Notes under the pieces: model-generated
Seen by the model: only the letters and a program-made list of their open reading frames with translations
Told to the model about the DNA's origin: nothing
The model's database searches: none
From: JACCZX01 sp963786295
Lineage (GTDB): Bacteria > Pseudomonadota > Gammaproteobacteria > Burkholderiales > Burkholderiaceae_F
Length of the DNA: 64,000 nt
Direction of reading: 5' to 3'
Assembly (NCBI GenBank): GCA_963786295.1
Contig: CAWAYV010000022.1
Span: forward strand, 1 to 64,000
Part shown: positions 47,549 to 57,986 of the stretch, in pieces
Layout: the number at the start of each line of letters is the position of its first letter
Position numbering within the stretch: position 1 is the first letter of the stretch
Program-made: the position numbers and the translations under genes

Positions 47549-49275
47549 CGATCGCGCACCCACACCCGGAACACTTCGTCATAGCGTGCCCGGCGTGTGA
47601 ACTCGTAAGCGACTTTCCAACCGCGCAACGGTTCATCGTCGCTCGCCGTGCGCTCGCTGTCGCGCTGAATCGCGACACGGCATGCCACTGGGGCGGCAAA
47701 TTGCGGCCCGAAGTTCACACCGCCGTGATAGGCCAACATCGCCCGAATGCCCACCGGCAAGTGATGGCCTTGCACGCACGCATCGCCGCCTACTCGTCTG
47801 ACCTGAGCGGCGAGCACGGTCGCCGTCGAAGCATAAGAGCGCGAGTAATCGATCGGAGCACCGTAGATCGATACGACGACGACCCACACCACGGCGAGTC
47901 CTCCCGCAGCGAAAAACGGCCCGCGCCACAGCGTTTTCGGGCGCCGCCGCACTCGCCAAAGTGCCAAGACTATCCAGCCTGCCGTAGCGACAATCGCGAT
48001 CGTCGTTGCAACGATCGGTGCGGAAGCGTCGAGTCCCGGCACCAGGCGCGCAACCGATGCGGCCATTTTCGGCGGAACGCCGGCGTTCCACGCGCCGAAG
48101 TACACCCAGATCGCAAGCAACGCCAACGTGAACAGCGCAAGCGAAAACCAGTCGATCGCGTTGTCGGCGGCGCGGCGCAACGTCGATACGCTAAAGGCGC
48201 CGAGCACGACCAGCGCGGGGACCGCCGCGATCAACTCGCGATCGCTCGGGTCGGCGACGATCAGCAGGGCAGCAATGGCCGCTATCGCGATCAGCAGCGG
48301 CAGCAGGACGTGCGGCCGGCGCCAGAAGCTGCGCCACGAATACAGCGTCCAGAGCGCGAACGGCCATAGCGGCCACGTGTACCAGCCGACATTACGCACG
48401 AACCACATGAAGCTTGAGATGCTCGGACCGTGAAGCTCACGCGCGTTCCATGCCCACCAGGCATCGAAGTACAGCACCGCCTGCGGCGTCGCCCGGTGCG
48501 CCGCGAGCGGCCACGAGGCGAACAGTCCGGCAGCGATCGCGACGAATACGATCGCTCGTAATACGCGATGCCTGCCGAATGACAGCACAAAGATCAGAGA
48601 CGCGATCATCAAAGCAGCCGCTGGCAGCAAGCCACGCGTGAGCGCAATGGCGGCCAATGCAACCGCCGCGCCGACGGTTCCTTTCCATGGATCTTCGAGC
48701 GATACCGCCAGGGCGAGTAACAGCATCGCCACGAATGCGAACAGCGCGGTTTCGGCAACTGTCTCGTGCATTCTTAAGACGATGCCGATCGTCGCGAGCA
48801 TCAACAGCACGGCGATGTCAGCCAGCGTACGGCCGTAATCGCGCGGATTGGCCTCACCACCGAACGCAAACGCCACCGGTTGCGCTTCGGGGCGCCGCGC
48901 AAGCCGATAGGTCGCGTACCAGAGGCTGATCGTGGCGATGAAAAACCACAACACGGTGACCAGGCGCGCGGCGACGATGTCGCCGAAGATGCCGCCGAAC
49001 AATCGAATCAGCAGCGCGCCGATCCAAAACGGCAGCGGTCCTTCCTCGGGCAGCGGCTCTCCTACCACTGACGGCAACCACCACTCGGCTGCGCCGCCGT
49101 GAGCCATCGTCCACATCACACCGAAGGCCGAAGCATCCTCCAAGCTCCATGGATCGCGCGCGAAGAGGCCGGGCACGATGTAGGCTGTTAGCAGGCCGAA
49201 GAACATCCAGCGCGGCAGCTTGGCGGCGGCAGCCTCGGTGACGCGCGCTGGCGAGGGACGGTGCTCAAAGCTCAT
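47545..49275 (-). CDS. ArnT/PMT-like membrane glycosyltransferase
   Basis: 576 residues with roughly 11-12 membrane helices and a soluble C-terminal part. The first periplasmic loop has FARDPWSLEDASAFGVMW, placing an acidic pair where GT-C enzymes such as ArnT and protein mannosyltransferases bind polyprenyl-phosphate sugar. EGPLPFWIGALLIRLFG also fits the family. ArnT adds aminoarabinose to lipid A, but other GT-C members modify proteins or glycans, so the acceptor is open. It is coupled to the MATE gene downstream. Confidence 0.72.
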   Translation of the reverse strand: MSFEHRPSPARVTEAAAAKLPRWMFFGLLTAYIVPGLFARDPWSLEDASAFGVMWTMAHGGAAEWWLPSVVGEPLPEEGPLPFWIGALLIRLFGGIFGDIVAARLVTVLWFFIATISLWYATYRLARRPEAQPVAFAFGGEANPRDYGRTLADIAVLLMLATIGIVLRMHETVAETALFAFVAMLLLALAVSLEDPWKGTVGAAVALAAIALTRGLLPAAALMIASLIFVLSFGRHRVLRAIVFVAIAAGLFASWPLAAHRATPQAVLYFDAWWAWNARELHGPSISSFMWFVRNVGWYTWPLWPFALWTLYSWRSFWRRPHVLLPLLIAIAAIAALLIVADPSDRELIAAVPALVVLGAFSVSTLRRAADNAIDWFSLALFTLALLAIWVYFGAWNAGVPPKMAASVARLVPGLDASAPIVATTIAIVATAGWIVLALWRVRRRPKTLWRGPFFAAGGLAVVWVVVVSIYGAPIDYSRSYASTATVLAAQVRRVGGDACVQGHHLPVGIRAMLAYHGGVNFGPQFAAPVACRVAIQRDSERTASDDEPLRGWKVAYEFTRRARYDEVFRVWVRDR

Positions 49276-49313
49276 TCAATAGGTACCGAAGCTGCAGAAG
49301 AGGCTCACTTAAC

Positions 49314-49338
49314 AAAAAAGGCAGCCGAAGCTGCCTTT
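49314..49338 (-). terminator. Terminator after rpmE2
   Basis: AAAGGCAGC (49317-49325) and GCTGCCTTT (49330-49338) with loop CGAA; T-run on the minus strand. It lies just past the L31 stop. Confidence 0.88.
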
Positions 49339-49360
49339 GTACGCGATCCAAACCGTTGTA

Positions 49361-49666
49361 TCACCGACGCCTTGCGTCAGCCTTAGCCTTGGTCGCCTCG
49401 GCAGCGGCCGCATTGACCGCATCGGTTTTCGCCGCGAATTTTTGACGGAATTTTTCGACGCGGCCCGCTTCAACGATCCGGGTCTGTGCGCCGGTGTAAA
49501 ACGGATGCGACTCGGACGACGTATCCAACTTGAACAACGGATACGTTTTGCCGTCGATTTCAATCGTCTCGCGTGACTGCAATGTCGAGCGCGTGATGAA
49601 TTTGAAGTCGTTTTGCATGTCCTGGAAAACGACTTCACGGTATTCGGGATGGATGCCTTGTTTCAT
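49361..49666 (-). CDS. rpmE2: 50S ribosomal protein L31 type B
   Basis: 101 residues. MKQGIHPEYREVVFQDMQND, then SRETIEIDGKTYPLFKLDTS and SHPFYTGAQTRIVEAGRVEK identify L31. The CXXC zinc ligands of type A are absent, so this is the zinc-independent B form, which usually replaces the A form when zinc is scarce. The C-terminus has an Ala/Lys/Asp-rich tail longer than in E. coli YkgM. It lies downstream of rho, the usual place. Confidence 0.92.
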   Translation of the reverse strand: MKQGIHPEYREVVFQDMQNDFKFITRSTLQSRETIEIDGKTYPLFKLDTSSESHPFYTGAQTRIVEAGRVEKFRQKFAAKTDAVNAAAAEATKAKADARRR

Positions 49667-49772
49667 CTGTCTTGACCTGTCATGCGGCCGCCAGCCGCAG
49701 CACTTACGCTCGACCACGTACCTGGATTTGGAAGCCGCGGATTATCCGGGTTTTGGACATAGGGAGCAAGCG

Positions 49773-51035
49773 TCAGCCACCGCGCCTCATCATGTCGAAA
49801 AACTCGGCGTTATTCTTGGTTGCCTTCATCTTGTCGAGCAAAAATTCCATCGCCTCGATCTCGTCCATGCCGTACAGCAGCTTGCGCAGGATCCAGACCT
49901 TTTGCAGGATTTCAGGCTTCAGCAACAGCTCTTCCTTGCGGGTACCAGAACGGTTGACGTTGAGCGCGGGGTAAACGCGTTTTTCTGCGAGCCGGCGTTC
50001 CATGTGAATCTCCATGTTGCCGGTGCCTTTGAATTCCTCGTAGATCACGTCGTCCATGCGCGACCCGGTGTCGATCAGCGCGGTGGCAATGATCGTCAAC
50101 GAGCCGCCTTCCTCGATGTTGCGTGCGGCTCCAAAGAAACGCTTGGGTCGCTGCAAAGCGTTGGCGTCGACACCGCCGGTCAGCACCTTGCCCGATGCGG
50201 GTATCACCGTGTTGTAGGCACGTGCCAGACGCGTGATCGAATCGAGCAGGATTACCACATCCTTCTTGCTTTCCGCGAGGCGTTTTGCCTTTTCGATCAC
50301 CATTTCGGCGACCTGAACGTGACGCGTGGCGGGTTCATCGAACGTCGACGCGACGACTTCACCCTTTACCGAACGCTGCATCTCGGTCACTTCCTCGGGC
50401 CGCTCGTCGATCAGCAGCACGATTAGCACGATGTCCGGATGATTGGCGGCGATCGCGTGTGCCATGTGCTGCATTAATACGGTCTTGCCGGATTTCGGAC
50501 TGGACACCAGCAAGCCGCGTTGTCCCTTGCCGATCGGCGCGATCAGATCGACCAGCCGGCCGGTCATGTTCTCGTCGCCCTTCATGTCGCGTTCGAGTAT
50601 CAGCGGCTCGTCAGGAAACAGCGGCGTCAGGTTTTCGAACAGGATGCGATGCTTGGTCGAATCCGGCGCCTGGTCGTTGACTTTGTCGACCTTGACCAGC
50701 GCGAAGTAACGCTCGCCGTCCTTCGGTGTTCGCACCTCGCCTTCGATCGAGTCGCCGGTGTGCAGGTTAAAGCGGCGGATTTGCGAGGGCGAAATGTAGA
50801 TGTCGTCGGTGCTTGCCAAGTACGAGGTTTCGGGCGAGCGCAAAAAGCCGAAGCCGTCGGGCAGCACTTCGAGCGTGCCATCGCCGAAGATCTGTTCGCC
50901 GCCCTTTGCACGTTTTTTCAAGATCGCAAACATCAATTCCTGTTTGCGCATCCGGTTGGCGTTGTCGATCTCGAGCCCGATCGCCATTTCGAGCAGTTGC
51001 GAGACGTGGAGTGCTTTTAATTCTGATAAGTGCAT
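49773..51035 (-). CDS. rho: Transcription termination factor Rho
   Basis: 420 residues, intact. MHLSELKALHVSQLLEMAIG opens the N-terminal helical domain; the RNA-binding cold-shock fold contains GFGFLRSPETSYLASTDDIY. The ATPase part has the P-loop LLVSSPKSGKTVLMQHMA, the Walker B stretch VVILLDSITRLARAYN and the Q/R-loop region GTGNMEIHMERRLAEKRVYP. Hexameric helicase for RNA release. Follows trxA on the same strand across an 81-nt spacer holding a hairpin. Confidence 0.97.
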   Translation of the reverse strand: MHLSELKALHVSQLLEMAIGLEIDNANRMRKQELMFAILKKRAKGGEQIFGDGTLEVLPDGFGFLRSPETSYLASTDDIYISPSQIRRFNLHTGDSIEGEVRTPKDGERYFALVKVDKVNDQAPDSTKHRILFENLTPLFPDEPLILERDMKGDENMTGRLVDLIAPIGKGQRGLLVSSPKSGKTVLMQHMAHAIAANHPDIVLIVLLIDERPEEVTEMQRSVKGEVVASTFDEPATRHVQVAEMVIEKAKRLAESKKDVVILLDSITRLARAYNTVIPASGKVLTGGVDANALQRPKRFFGAARNIEEGGSLTIIATALIDTGSRMDDVIYEEFKGTGNMEIHMERRLAEKRVYPALNVNRSGTRKEELLLKPEILQKVWILRKLLYGMDEIEAMEFLLDKMKATKNNAEFFDMMRRGG

Positions 51036-51086
51036 AGAGTCACTAGAGGGAAAATGGGGCGTTGGGAGCGCGCCCGCGGGGAGGGC

Positions 51087-51109
51087 GGTGGATCGATCGT
51101 CGATCCACC
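51087..51109. repeat. Hairpin between trxA and rho
   Basis: GGTGGATCGA (51087-51096) pairs perfectly with TCGATCCACC (51100-51109) around TCG. No T-run follows on either side, so it is a weak terminator or a leader structure for rho, which is autoregulated by attenuation in other bacteria. Confidence 0.5.
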
Positions 51110-51116
51110 GGACTAA

Positions 51117-51440
51117 TTACAGGTTGCTGTCGATAAAAGCCGTCAGTTGGGATTTTGAAAGTGCGCCGACCTTGGTGCCGACCACCGCACCGTCCTTGAA
51201 CATCATCAGCGTCGGAATGCCACGAATGCCGTACTTCGCCGGCGTCGTCTGATTTTCATCGACATTTAATTTGGCCACCGTGATCTTGCCTTGATACTCC
51301 TTGGACACTTCGTCCAGGATCGGGGCAATCATGCGGCACGGACCGCACCATTCCGCCCAGTAGTCGACCAGCACCGGGCTCGCAGATTTCAGAACGTCCG
51401 CCTCGAACGCTGAGTCGCTGGTGTACTTAATGTCGCTCAT
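51117..51440 (-). CDS. trxA: Thioredoxin 1
   Basis: 107 residues. The active site is EWCGPCRMIAPILDE at about residues 32-46, with the cis-Pro loop RGIPTLMMFKDG and the buried Asp in the DSAFEADVL region. It reduces protein disulfides in the cytosol. The trxA-rho order is conserved in proteobacteria. Intact. Confidence 0.96.
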   Translation of the reverse strand: MSDIKYTSDSAFEADVLKSASPVLVDYWAEWCGPCRMIAPILDEVSKEYQGKITVAKLNVDENQTTPAKYGIRGIPTLMMFKDGAVVGTKVGALSKSQLTAFIDSNL

Positions 51441-51676
51441 TTGAGTCCTCTCGCTTGCGGGCGCTTGCAGCGGCGCGCGGCATCAGGAAGAAAGGGAACT
51501 GAATTAAGGGGATTTGGCGGCGCTGGACCAGATTGCAAGACCGAGAAATTGCCATCTCAGATTGCAACTCGGCGCGCTTTCGCAGGCATGGTATCACTTT
51601 CATCGCGTTTGGGAAGACTGTCAAAGCCTCTGCCAGCGCCCCCGCTACCTACAATTACCGCTTTTCGACCGATTGA

Positions 51677-54409
51677 ATGCAACGCGACGCGCTATTTGAC
51701 CTGCTTGCCTCGTCACCGGCGGCCGTCTGCGTGGTCACCTCGAATCGACGCCTGGCGCGTTCGCTGGCGGCTGAGTTCGATCAGTATCAGACGGACCGAT
51801 CGCGAAGAGTGTGGGAAACGCCGCAGATTCTCCCCTTCGCCGCATTTGTCGCGACGCTGTACGACGCCGCACAGCACGACCCCAACTTGGCGGGAGTGCG
51901 AACGCCGCTGACACGGGTGCAGGAGCGCGCGCTGTGGGAAGCGGTGATCGGCGACAGCGAACTGGGGTTGCTGTCGTCGACCGCTGCCGCAGCATTGGCG
52001 GCCGATGCATGGACGCTCGCGCATCAGTGGAACATAGCGTCGCGCGTTCGGCGCTATACGTCGGTGGCGGACACGCGCGTCTTCGTCAGCTGGGCCGATG
52101 AATATCAGCGGCGGGTAGGGGCAGCGGGAGCAACCGACCTCGCGCGCCTGCCGGACGTCGTCCGCGACTACGTCGATTCGAATGCCATTGCAGCGCCGCA
52201 GCGTGTGGTGCTCGCCGGCTTCGACGAAACCACCGTGCAGCAGCAACGGCTCTTCGATGCCTTGGTCGCGCGCGGCTCGCTATGCGAGCGATTCGAGCCA
52301 GCCCAGCACGACGCGAAACCGCAGCGAGCCACGTGCCGCGACGCCCGCGACGAAAACGAGAAAGTGGCCGATTGGGCCGCAGCGCGTCTGGCGGCAGATC
52401 GTCATGCGCGCATCGGCATCGTCGTGCCGCATTTGATGTCGCGCCGCCGTTCATTGGTGGCGGCGCTCGATGCGGCGCTGGTGCCGGATCGACTGCTGGC
52501 GCCGGCAAGCGCGCGGCCGTACACGGTCTCGCTCGGTGGCGCGCTCTCCGATGTCGCTCTCGTCGCATTTTTGCTGCGCTCGATTCGGTTGACGCTGGTC
52601 AGGGTCGAGTTCGAGGAAGCGAGCGCGGTGTTGCGGTCGCCGTACTTCAGCGGTGCAACACATGAACGCGACGCGCGTGAACTGGTGGACGCACAGTTGC
52701 GCCGCCGATGCCAGCGCTCGGTGGACTTCGAGCGTGTTTTCGAAGCCGCACAAGCGTCGGCGCGCGACTGCGGCGTTGAAGTCGCGCAACTGCTCGCGGG
52801 TTTACGCACGTTGAACGACTGGCGGCGTCAACACGCAACGCGTTCACGGCGGCCTTCCGAATGGGCGAGCGCGTTCGCACAAGTGCTGCAATCGATCAGC
52901 GCGTTTTCTGCGGGCGGCCTGATTGGCAGCGAGTCCGTGCTTGACTCGGCTGAGTACCAGGCGCTCGCGCGTTGGCAGGACTTGCTGGCCGAGTTTGCCG
53001 CGCTTGATCGGACAGTCGGGCGGCTGGCAGCGGCGGCCGCCGTCGGCAAGCTCGAGCGAATCGCGCGCGAAACGATATTCCAGCCCGAAGGTGGCACGCC
53101 GCCGGTGCAGGTGCTGGGTGTGCTCGAAGCCAACGCGCTGACGTTCGACCATTTGTGGATCATGGGATTGACGGCCGACGCATGGCCGCCGCCGTCGAAG
53201 CCCAACCCACTGCTGCCGATCGAGTTGCAGCGCGCAGCCGGCATGCCGGGCGCAGGCGCGGCGGCGGAGTTGCAGCGAGCGCGGCGACAGTTGCAGCGGC
53301 TACTGCAATCCGCTCCTGAAGTGATCGTCAGTCACGCGACCGTCGACGCCGATCGGAAGCTGGCGCCGAGCCCGCTGATTGCATCGTTCGAGCAGTGGGA
53401 GGCGCCGGCTCGAGCCGCACGTCTGATCGATGCGATGGCAGCCGTGGCGCTGATGTCGTCGCACGATGCGGTGGCGCCGCCGTGGCGGCCTCTGATGCCG
53501 TTGCGCGGCGGTGCCGCCGTCGTGCAGAACCAGGCGGCTTGTCCGTTTCGCGCGTTCGCCGTTCATCGTCTGAATGCCAGGGCGATCGAGTCGCCGCATG
53601 ACGGTTTCGATTATCGCGAGCGCGGCCAGCTGGTGCACGACACCCTCGCGGCTTTCTGGACTTCGTTGCCGGAGCTGACGCGCGATGCGCTGGCAGCGAC
53701 GCCGGAGCAACAGCGGCGTGTATTGCTAAGGGACGCCGCAGATGCGGCGCAGCTGCGGCTGCAAAGACGGCGCGGCAGATTGTCAGCGGCGCTGACCGAA
53801 CTCGAGTCCGCGCGCCTGGTGCGCGTGACTGAGCAATGGCTGCAGTACGAGATCAGGACGCGCTCCGCGTTTCGTGTCGTCGCGATCGAAGAGGCACGAA
53901 CGATGCAGGTCGGACCGCTGACGCTTGCCGCGCGTCTGGACCGGGTCGATGAATGTCCCGACGGCGCGCGGATCGTGATCGATTACAAGACCGGCGGCGC
54001 GAAGAACTCCGGCTGGTTCGACGAGCGGCCCGACGAGCCGCAGTTGCCGCTGTATCTGACTGCCTCAGAGCCGGCAGCGCGAGCGATCGCATTGGCAAAA
54101 GTGCGCACGGGCGACATTGGTTTGATTGGGCTCGCGGCGGAACCAAGCTTGTTGCCGGGCAAGTCCGATCTGTGGAAGGGGCAGTATGCGAGCTGGAACG
54201 CGCTAGTCGATCGATGGACGATCGTGCTCGAGCGCCTGGCGATGCAGTTCGCCGCCGGTGACGCAGCGGTGGACCCGAAGCGATTGCCGCAAACGTGTCG
54301 CTACTGCGATCTGCCGACTCTGTGCCGGATCAACGAGCGCGGTGGGACCGTAGTCGCCGGCGCCGTCGAAGACGAGGATGGCACGCCATGGGTGCGCGAT
54401 GAAGAATGA
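51677..54409 (+). CDS. AddB-like nuclease/helicase subunit (PD-(D/E)XK, Fe-S)
   Basis: 910 residues, intact. The N-terminus (VVTSNRRLARSLAAEFDQYQ) lacks a Walker A P-loop, so this subunit is probably not a motor. The C-terminal nuclease core is AARLDRVDECPDGARIVIDY followed by KTGG. A first cysteine in NQAACPFRAFAVHRL (about residue 621) and a late CRYCDLPTLC (about 874, spacing C-x2-C-x5-C) reproduce the iron-sulfur staple of AddB nucleases. It overlaps the start of the UvrD/AddA-like partner by 11 nt. Together they likely process double-strand breaks in place of RecBCD. Confidence 0.85.
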   Translation: MQRDALFDLLASSPAAVCVVTSNRRLARSLAAEFDQYQTDRSRRVWETPQILPFAAFVATLYDAAQHDPNLAGVRTPLTRVQERALWEAVIGDSELGLLSSTAAAALAADAWTLAHQWNIASRVRRYTSVADTRVFVSWADEYQRRVGAAGATDLARLPDVVRDYVDSNAIAAPQRVVLAGFDETTVQQQRLFDALVARGSLCERFEPAQHDAKPQRATCRDARDENEKVADWAAARLAADRHARIGIVVPHLMSRRRSLVAALDAALVPDRLLAPASARPYTVSLGGALSDVALVAFLLRSIRLTLVRVEFEEASAVLRSPYFSGATHERDARELVDAQLRRRCQRSVDFERVFEAAQASARDCGVEVAQLLAGLRTLNDWRRQHATRSRRPSEWASAFAQVLQSISAFSAGGLIGSESVLDSAEYQALARWQDLLAEFAALDRTVGRLAAAAAVGKLERIARETIFQPEGGTPPVQVLGVLEANALTFDHLWIMGLTADAWPPPSKPNPLLPIELQRAAGMPGAGAAAELQRARRQLQRLLQSAPEVIVSHATVDADRKLAPSPLIASFEQWEAPARAARLIDAMAAVALMSSHDAVAPPWRPLMPLRGGAAVVQNQAACPFRAFAVHRLNARAIESPHDGFDYRERGQLVHDTLAAFWTSLPELTRDALAATPEQQRRVLLRDAADAAQLRLQRRRGRLSAALTELESARLVRVTEQWLQYEIRTRSAFRVVAIEEARTMQVGPLTLAARLDRVDECPDGARIVIDYKTGGAKNSGWFDERPDEPQLPLYLTASEPAARAIALAKVRTGDIGLIGLAAEPSLLPGKSDLWKGQYASWNALVDRWTIVLERLAMQFAAGDAAVDPKRLPQTCRYCDLPTLCRINERGGTVVAGAVEDEDGTPWVRDEE

Positions 54410-57400
54410 TGGCCTGTCGCGCAGCGACGCGCAGCTGCAACTCCCGTTGCAGGAAGAGCCACAAGCCAAGGGGTCGCTAGACGCACGGCTTGATGCGCCT
54501 GTTGATCTGGCACTGCGGGACCATGACGCGGCCGCACGTACGCGCGCGCTCGATACCACGCAGAGTTTCATCGTTCGCGCACCGGCGGGGTCAGGCAAGA
54601 CTGAGTTGTTGACGCAGCGGGTGCTGGCGTTACTGGCGCAGGCCGACACACCCGAGGAAGTCGTTGCAATCACGTTTACGCGCAAGGCCGCCGCGGAAAT
54701 GAAGGATCGCCTGCTCGAGTCGCTTGCGGACGCGGCGGCTTCGACCGCTCCTCCAAGCTCACTGGACGAACCGCACCGCGCACTGACCTTGCAACTTGCG
54801 CGGCAGGTGTCAGCGCGCGACCGCGAGCTCGGGTGGGAGCTGGCCGCCAATCCGGCGCGGCTGAGAGTGCAGACGATCGATGCGTTGGCTCTGTGGCTGG
54901 CCCAGCAGCTACCGATCACGACGCGCTTTGCCGCCATTACGCAAGTGACCGAACAAGCCGATCCGTTGTACAGCGCGGCGGCGCACGCGACGCTGTCGCT
55001 TATCGACAGCGAGGATGCGCAGGACAGCGGCGTCGCGCGCCATGTCGCGCGCCTGCTGACGCATCTCGACAATGACTGGCCGCGCGTGCATCGCCTGCTG
55101 AGCGGAATGCTGGCGAGACGCGACCAATGGCTGCGCCATGTCGGACACCTTGACCGCGCCGCGCTCGAGGCTCCGATGCAGAACGAGTGCTCACGGCAGA
55201 TGGAGCGTGTGTGCGAAGCGTTGCTGGAACGGTGCAGTGAACGTGCAAGAGTTGATCGCGCTGGCACGCTACGCGGCAGGCAACTTGCCGAACGATTCGC
55301 GGCTATCGCCGTGCGCCGATCTTGACCGTCTTCCGGAAGCCAGCTTCGAACGGCTCGATGCGTGGCGTGCGCTTGGCGGCGCTGTTGCTGACCAAGGAGG
55401 GGACCTGGCGGACGAGGTTCAGCAAATTAGAGGGATTTCCATCGTTCCCGGCTGTAGCTCCATTCAAGCAGCGGATCGTTGCTCTGACCGACACGCTGCG
55501 GTCGAACGAAACGCTGCGACAGGCGTTGCACGGACTGCGTGAGTTGCCCGCGCCACACTTCACCGCCGCCCAGTGGGAAGTCCTCGAGTCGATCGTTGCC
55601 CTGTTGCCGCGAGCTGCCGCCGAGTTGATGCTCGTGTTCGGCGATGCAGGCGAGAGCGACTTCGTGCAACTGACGCGGGCGGCGGTCGATGCACTCGGTG
55701 AGGACGACACCGCAGCCGATATCGCCCACGCGCTGGATGCGCGCATCCGTCATCTGCTGATCGATGAGTTTCAGGACACATCGATCACGCAGTTCGAACT
55801 GATCGAACGACTGATCGCCGATTGGCAGCCGGATGACGGGCGAACCGTGTTTGTCGTCGGCGATCCGATGCAATCGATCTACCGATTCCGCGAGGCCGAA
55901 GTCGGCCTGTTTCTGCGCGCGTGGAACGAGCGGCATCGCGAGCTTGTCATTGCAGCGCCTGCAGCTCGCGCGCAATTTCCGTTCGCGACAAGGGCTGGTC
56001 GATTGGGCCAATGCCGCGTTTGTTCGCGTGCTGCCGGCCGAAAGCGACATGGCGAGCGGTGCCGTCGCATTCGAGCCGTCGGTAGCGGAACAATCGTCCG
56101 ATGTGGCGCAGCCTGCCGCGGTAGAGTTCAACGCGCTGATCGACGGAACGCCGCACGACGAAGCAGCGCGCGTTGTCGAGCTGGTGCAACGCATCCAGGC
56201 CGACGATCCGGCGGCTTCGATCGCGCTGCTGGTACGCGCGCGCCCACACCTGGCGCAGATCGTGCCGGCGCTGCGCGAAGCCGGATTGCGGTTCACTGCG
56301 GTCGAGCTCGAGCTGCTGCTGGCGCGTCCGTTGATTGGTGACCTGCTCGCATTGACGCGCGCGCTCGAGCATCTCGCCGACAGGGTGGCATGGCTCGCCG
56401 TGTTGCGCGCGCCATGGTGCGGACTGACGCTGGCCGACCTGTCGGCGCTGGCCGAAGGCGCGCCCAATGCGACGGTCTGGCAGCTGGTGTGTGATCCATC
56501 GCGTCGATCGCAACTGTCATCGGACGGCCAGCAACGGCTGGAGCGCGTGGCATCGGTTCTGCGGCGAGCGCTTGAGCTGCGCGGCCGGAGTCCGATTGAC
56601 CGAACGAGTTCGCGAGACGTGGTGGCTGCTCGGCGGCCCGGCGTGCGTTTCGACAGCGGCCGATCACGCCGATGCGGAGTCTTTCTTCGATCATCTGGCG
56701 CAGCACGAAGAAAGGACGCGCAGCGTTGCCGATATCGCCGCGTTCGAGGCATCGCTGGTGCGCCTGTATGCCGCGCCGGACACGCAGGCATCCGACCGGC
56801 TGCAGGTGATGACGATTCACAGGGCGAAGGGGCTTGAGTTCGATTACGTGATCGTTCCCGGGCTGGATCGAGTGACGATGGGTGACGATGCGCAATTGAT
56901 GCAGTGGCTCGAGCGCCCGTCCGAGTCGGGCCGGCCGAGTTGCTGCTGAGCCCAATTTATCCGCCGGATGCCGACAAGAAAGACGATTCGATTTACTGCT
57001 GGATTGAGCGATTGCAGCAGCAACGGCAGGTGCACGAGGACGGACGTCTGCTGTACGTAGCTGCGACGCGCGCACGCAAACAGCTGCATTGGCTGGCCTG
57101 CATTCCGATCATCGACGGTGACGTTACTGCGCCGCGTGAAAACTCGCTGTTGCAACGGCTATGGCCGGCGGTGGAAGACGAATGCAGGCGCGCGCTGACT
57201 GAACGTGCCATCGACGCCAGCGGCGACGTTGCAACGGCTCCGCTGACTGCAACGTATGACCAGTCGTTGCGAAGGCTGCCTGTCGGTTGGACATTTCCGA
57301 TCGCGCCGCCTGCGGTTGACTGGCAGGACGACGCGCTGCCGGCCGCCGAGCCGGCGGTCGAGTTTTCGTGGGCTGGCGAGAATGCGCGCCGTATTGGAAT

Positions 57401-57902
57401 GGTCGTGCATCGCTGGCTGCAGCGCATCGCCGACGATGCTTTGCGCGGCTGGAACGCCGAGAAGGTGCGGGCGATCGCGCCGCATATCGAGCGCGAACTT
57501 GCCGCAGCGGGAATCAGCGGTGGCGAACTGAAAGCGGCGCGCAGCCGCGTCGCGCAGGCACTGACCAGCGCACTTTCCGACCCGCGTGCGCGCTGGCTGC
57601 TCGGACCGCACAAGGACGCGCGCAGCGAGCTTCGATTGACCGTTCGCAGCGGATCCGGCACCAAGCGCATGGTGCTCGACCGCACCTTTGTCGATGAAAA
57701 CGGCGCGCGCTGGATCATCGACTACAAGACCGGCACGCACGAAGGCGCCGATGTCGAAGGCTTTCTCGATCGTGAACGACTGCGCTATGCGGGCCAGCTG
57801 GAGCTGTACGCGCAAGCGCTCGGCGGCGCAGCTCAGCTAGGACTTTATTTTCCGTTGCTGAACGGCTGGCGCGAATGGAAAAGCGAGAACGGCACAGGTT
57901 AA
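54399..57902 (+). CDS. AddA-like UvrD-family helicase-nuclease (frame broken)
   Basis: About 1,165 codons. Walker A is in SFIVRAPAGSGKTELLTQRV, Walker B in LLIDEFQDTSITQFEL, then VVGDPMQSIYRFREAEVGLF, the motif V/VI stretch MTIHRAKGLEFDYVIVPG and YVAATRARKQLHWLA. The C-terminus is a PD-(D/E)XK nuclease: MVLDRTFVDENGARWIIDYK then TG. The frame changes about four times (near 55250, 55970, 56600 and 56925) with no loss of conserved segments. The start ATG at 54399 lies within the end of the AddB-like gene. It is the motor and second nuclease of the pair. Confidence 0.87.
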
Positions 57903-57913
57903 GGGGGAGTTCC

Positions 57914-57937
57914 AAGAGGGGGCTGCAGCCCCCTCTT
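57914..57937. terminator. Perfect 24-bp palindrome after addA-like gene
   Basis: AAGAGGGGGCTG followed by its exact complement CAGCCCCCTCTT, 12 bp after the stop. It probably ends the helicase transcript, in either direction. Confidence 0.65.
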
Positions 57938-57963
57938 GCATCTTCAAATGAGCCAAGGGCTCG

Positions 57964-57986
57964 CTCTTCCGCCTACGGCGGAAGAG
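57964..57986 (-). terminator. Terminator after SRP RNA
   Basis: CTCTTCCGCC (57964-57973) pairs with GGCGGAAGAG (57977-57986) around TAC. It lies at the 3' end of the minus-strand SRP RNA. Confidence 0.65.

Noticed and set aside
55427..56791. 454-codon open frame on the minus strand
   Set aside because: Antisense to the addA-like helicase, Arg/Ser/Cys-rich, no family resemblance; the helicase motifs on the plus strand are unmistakable.
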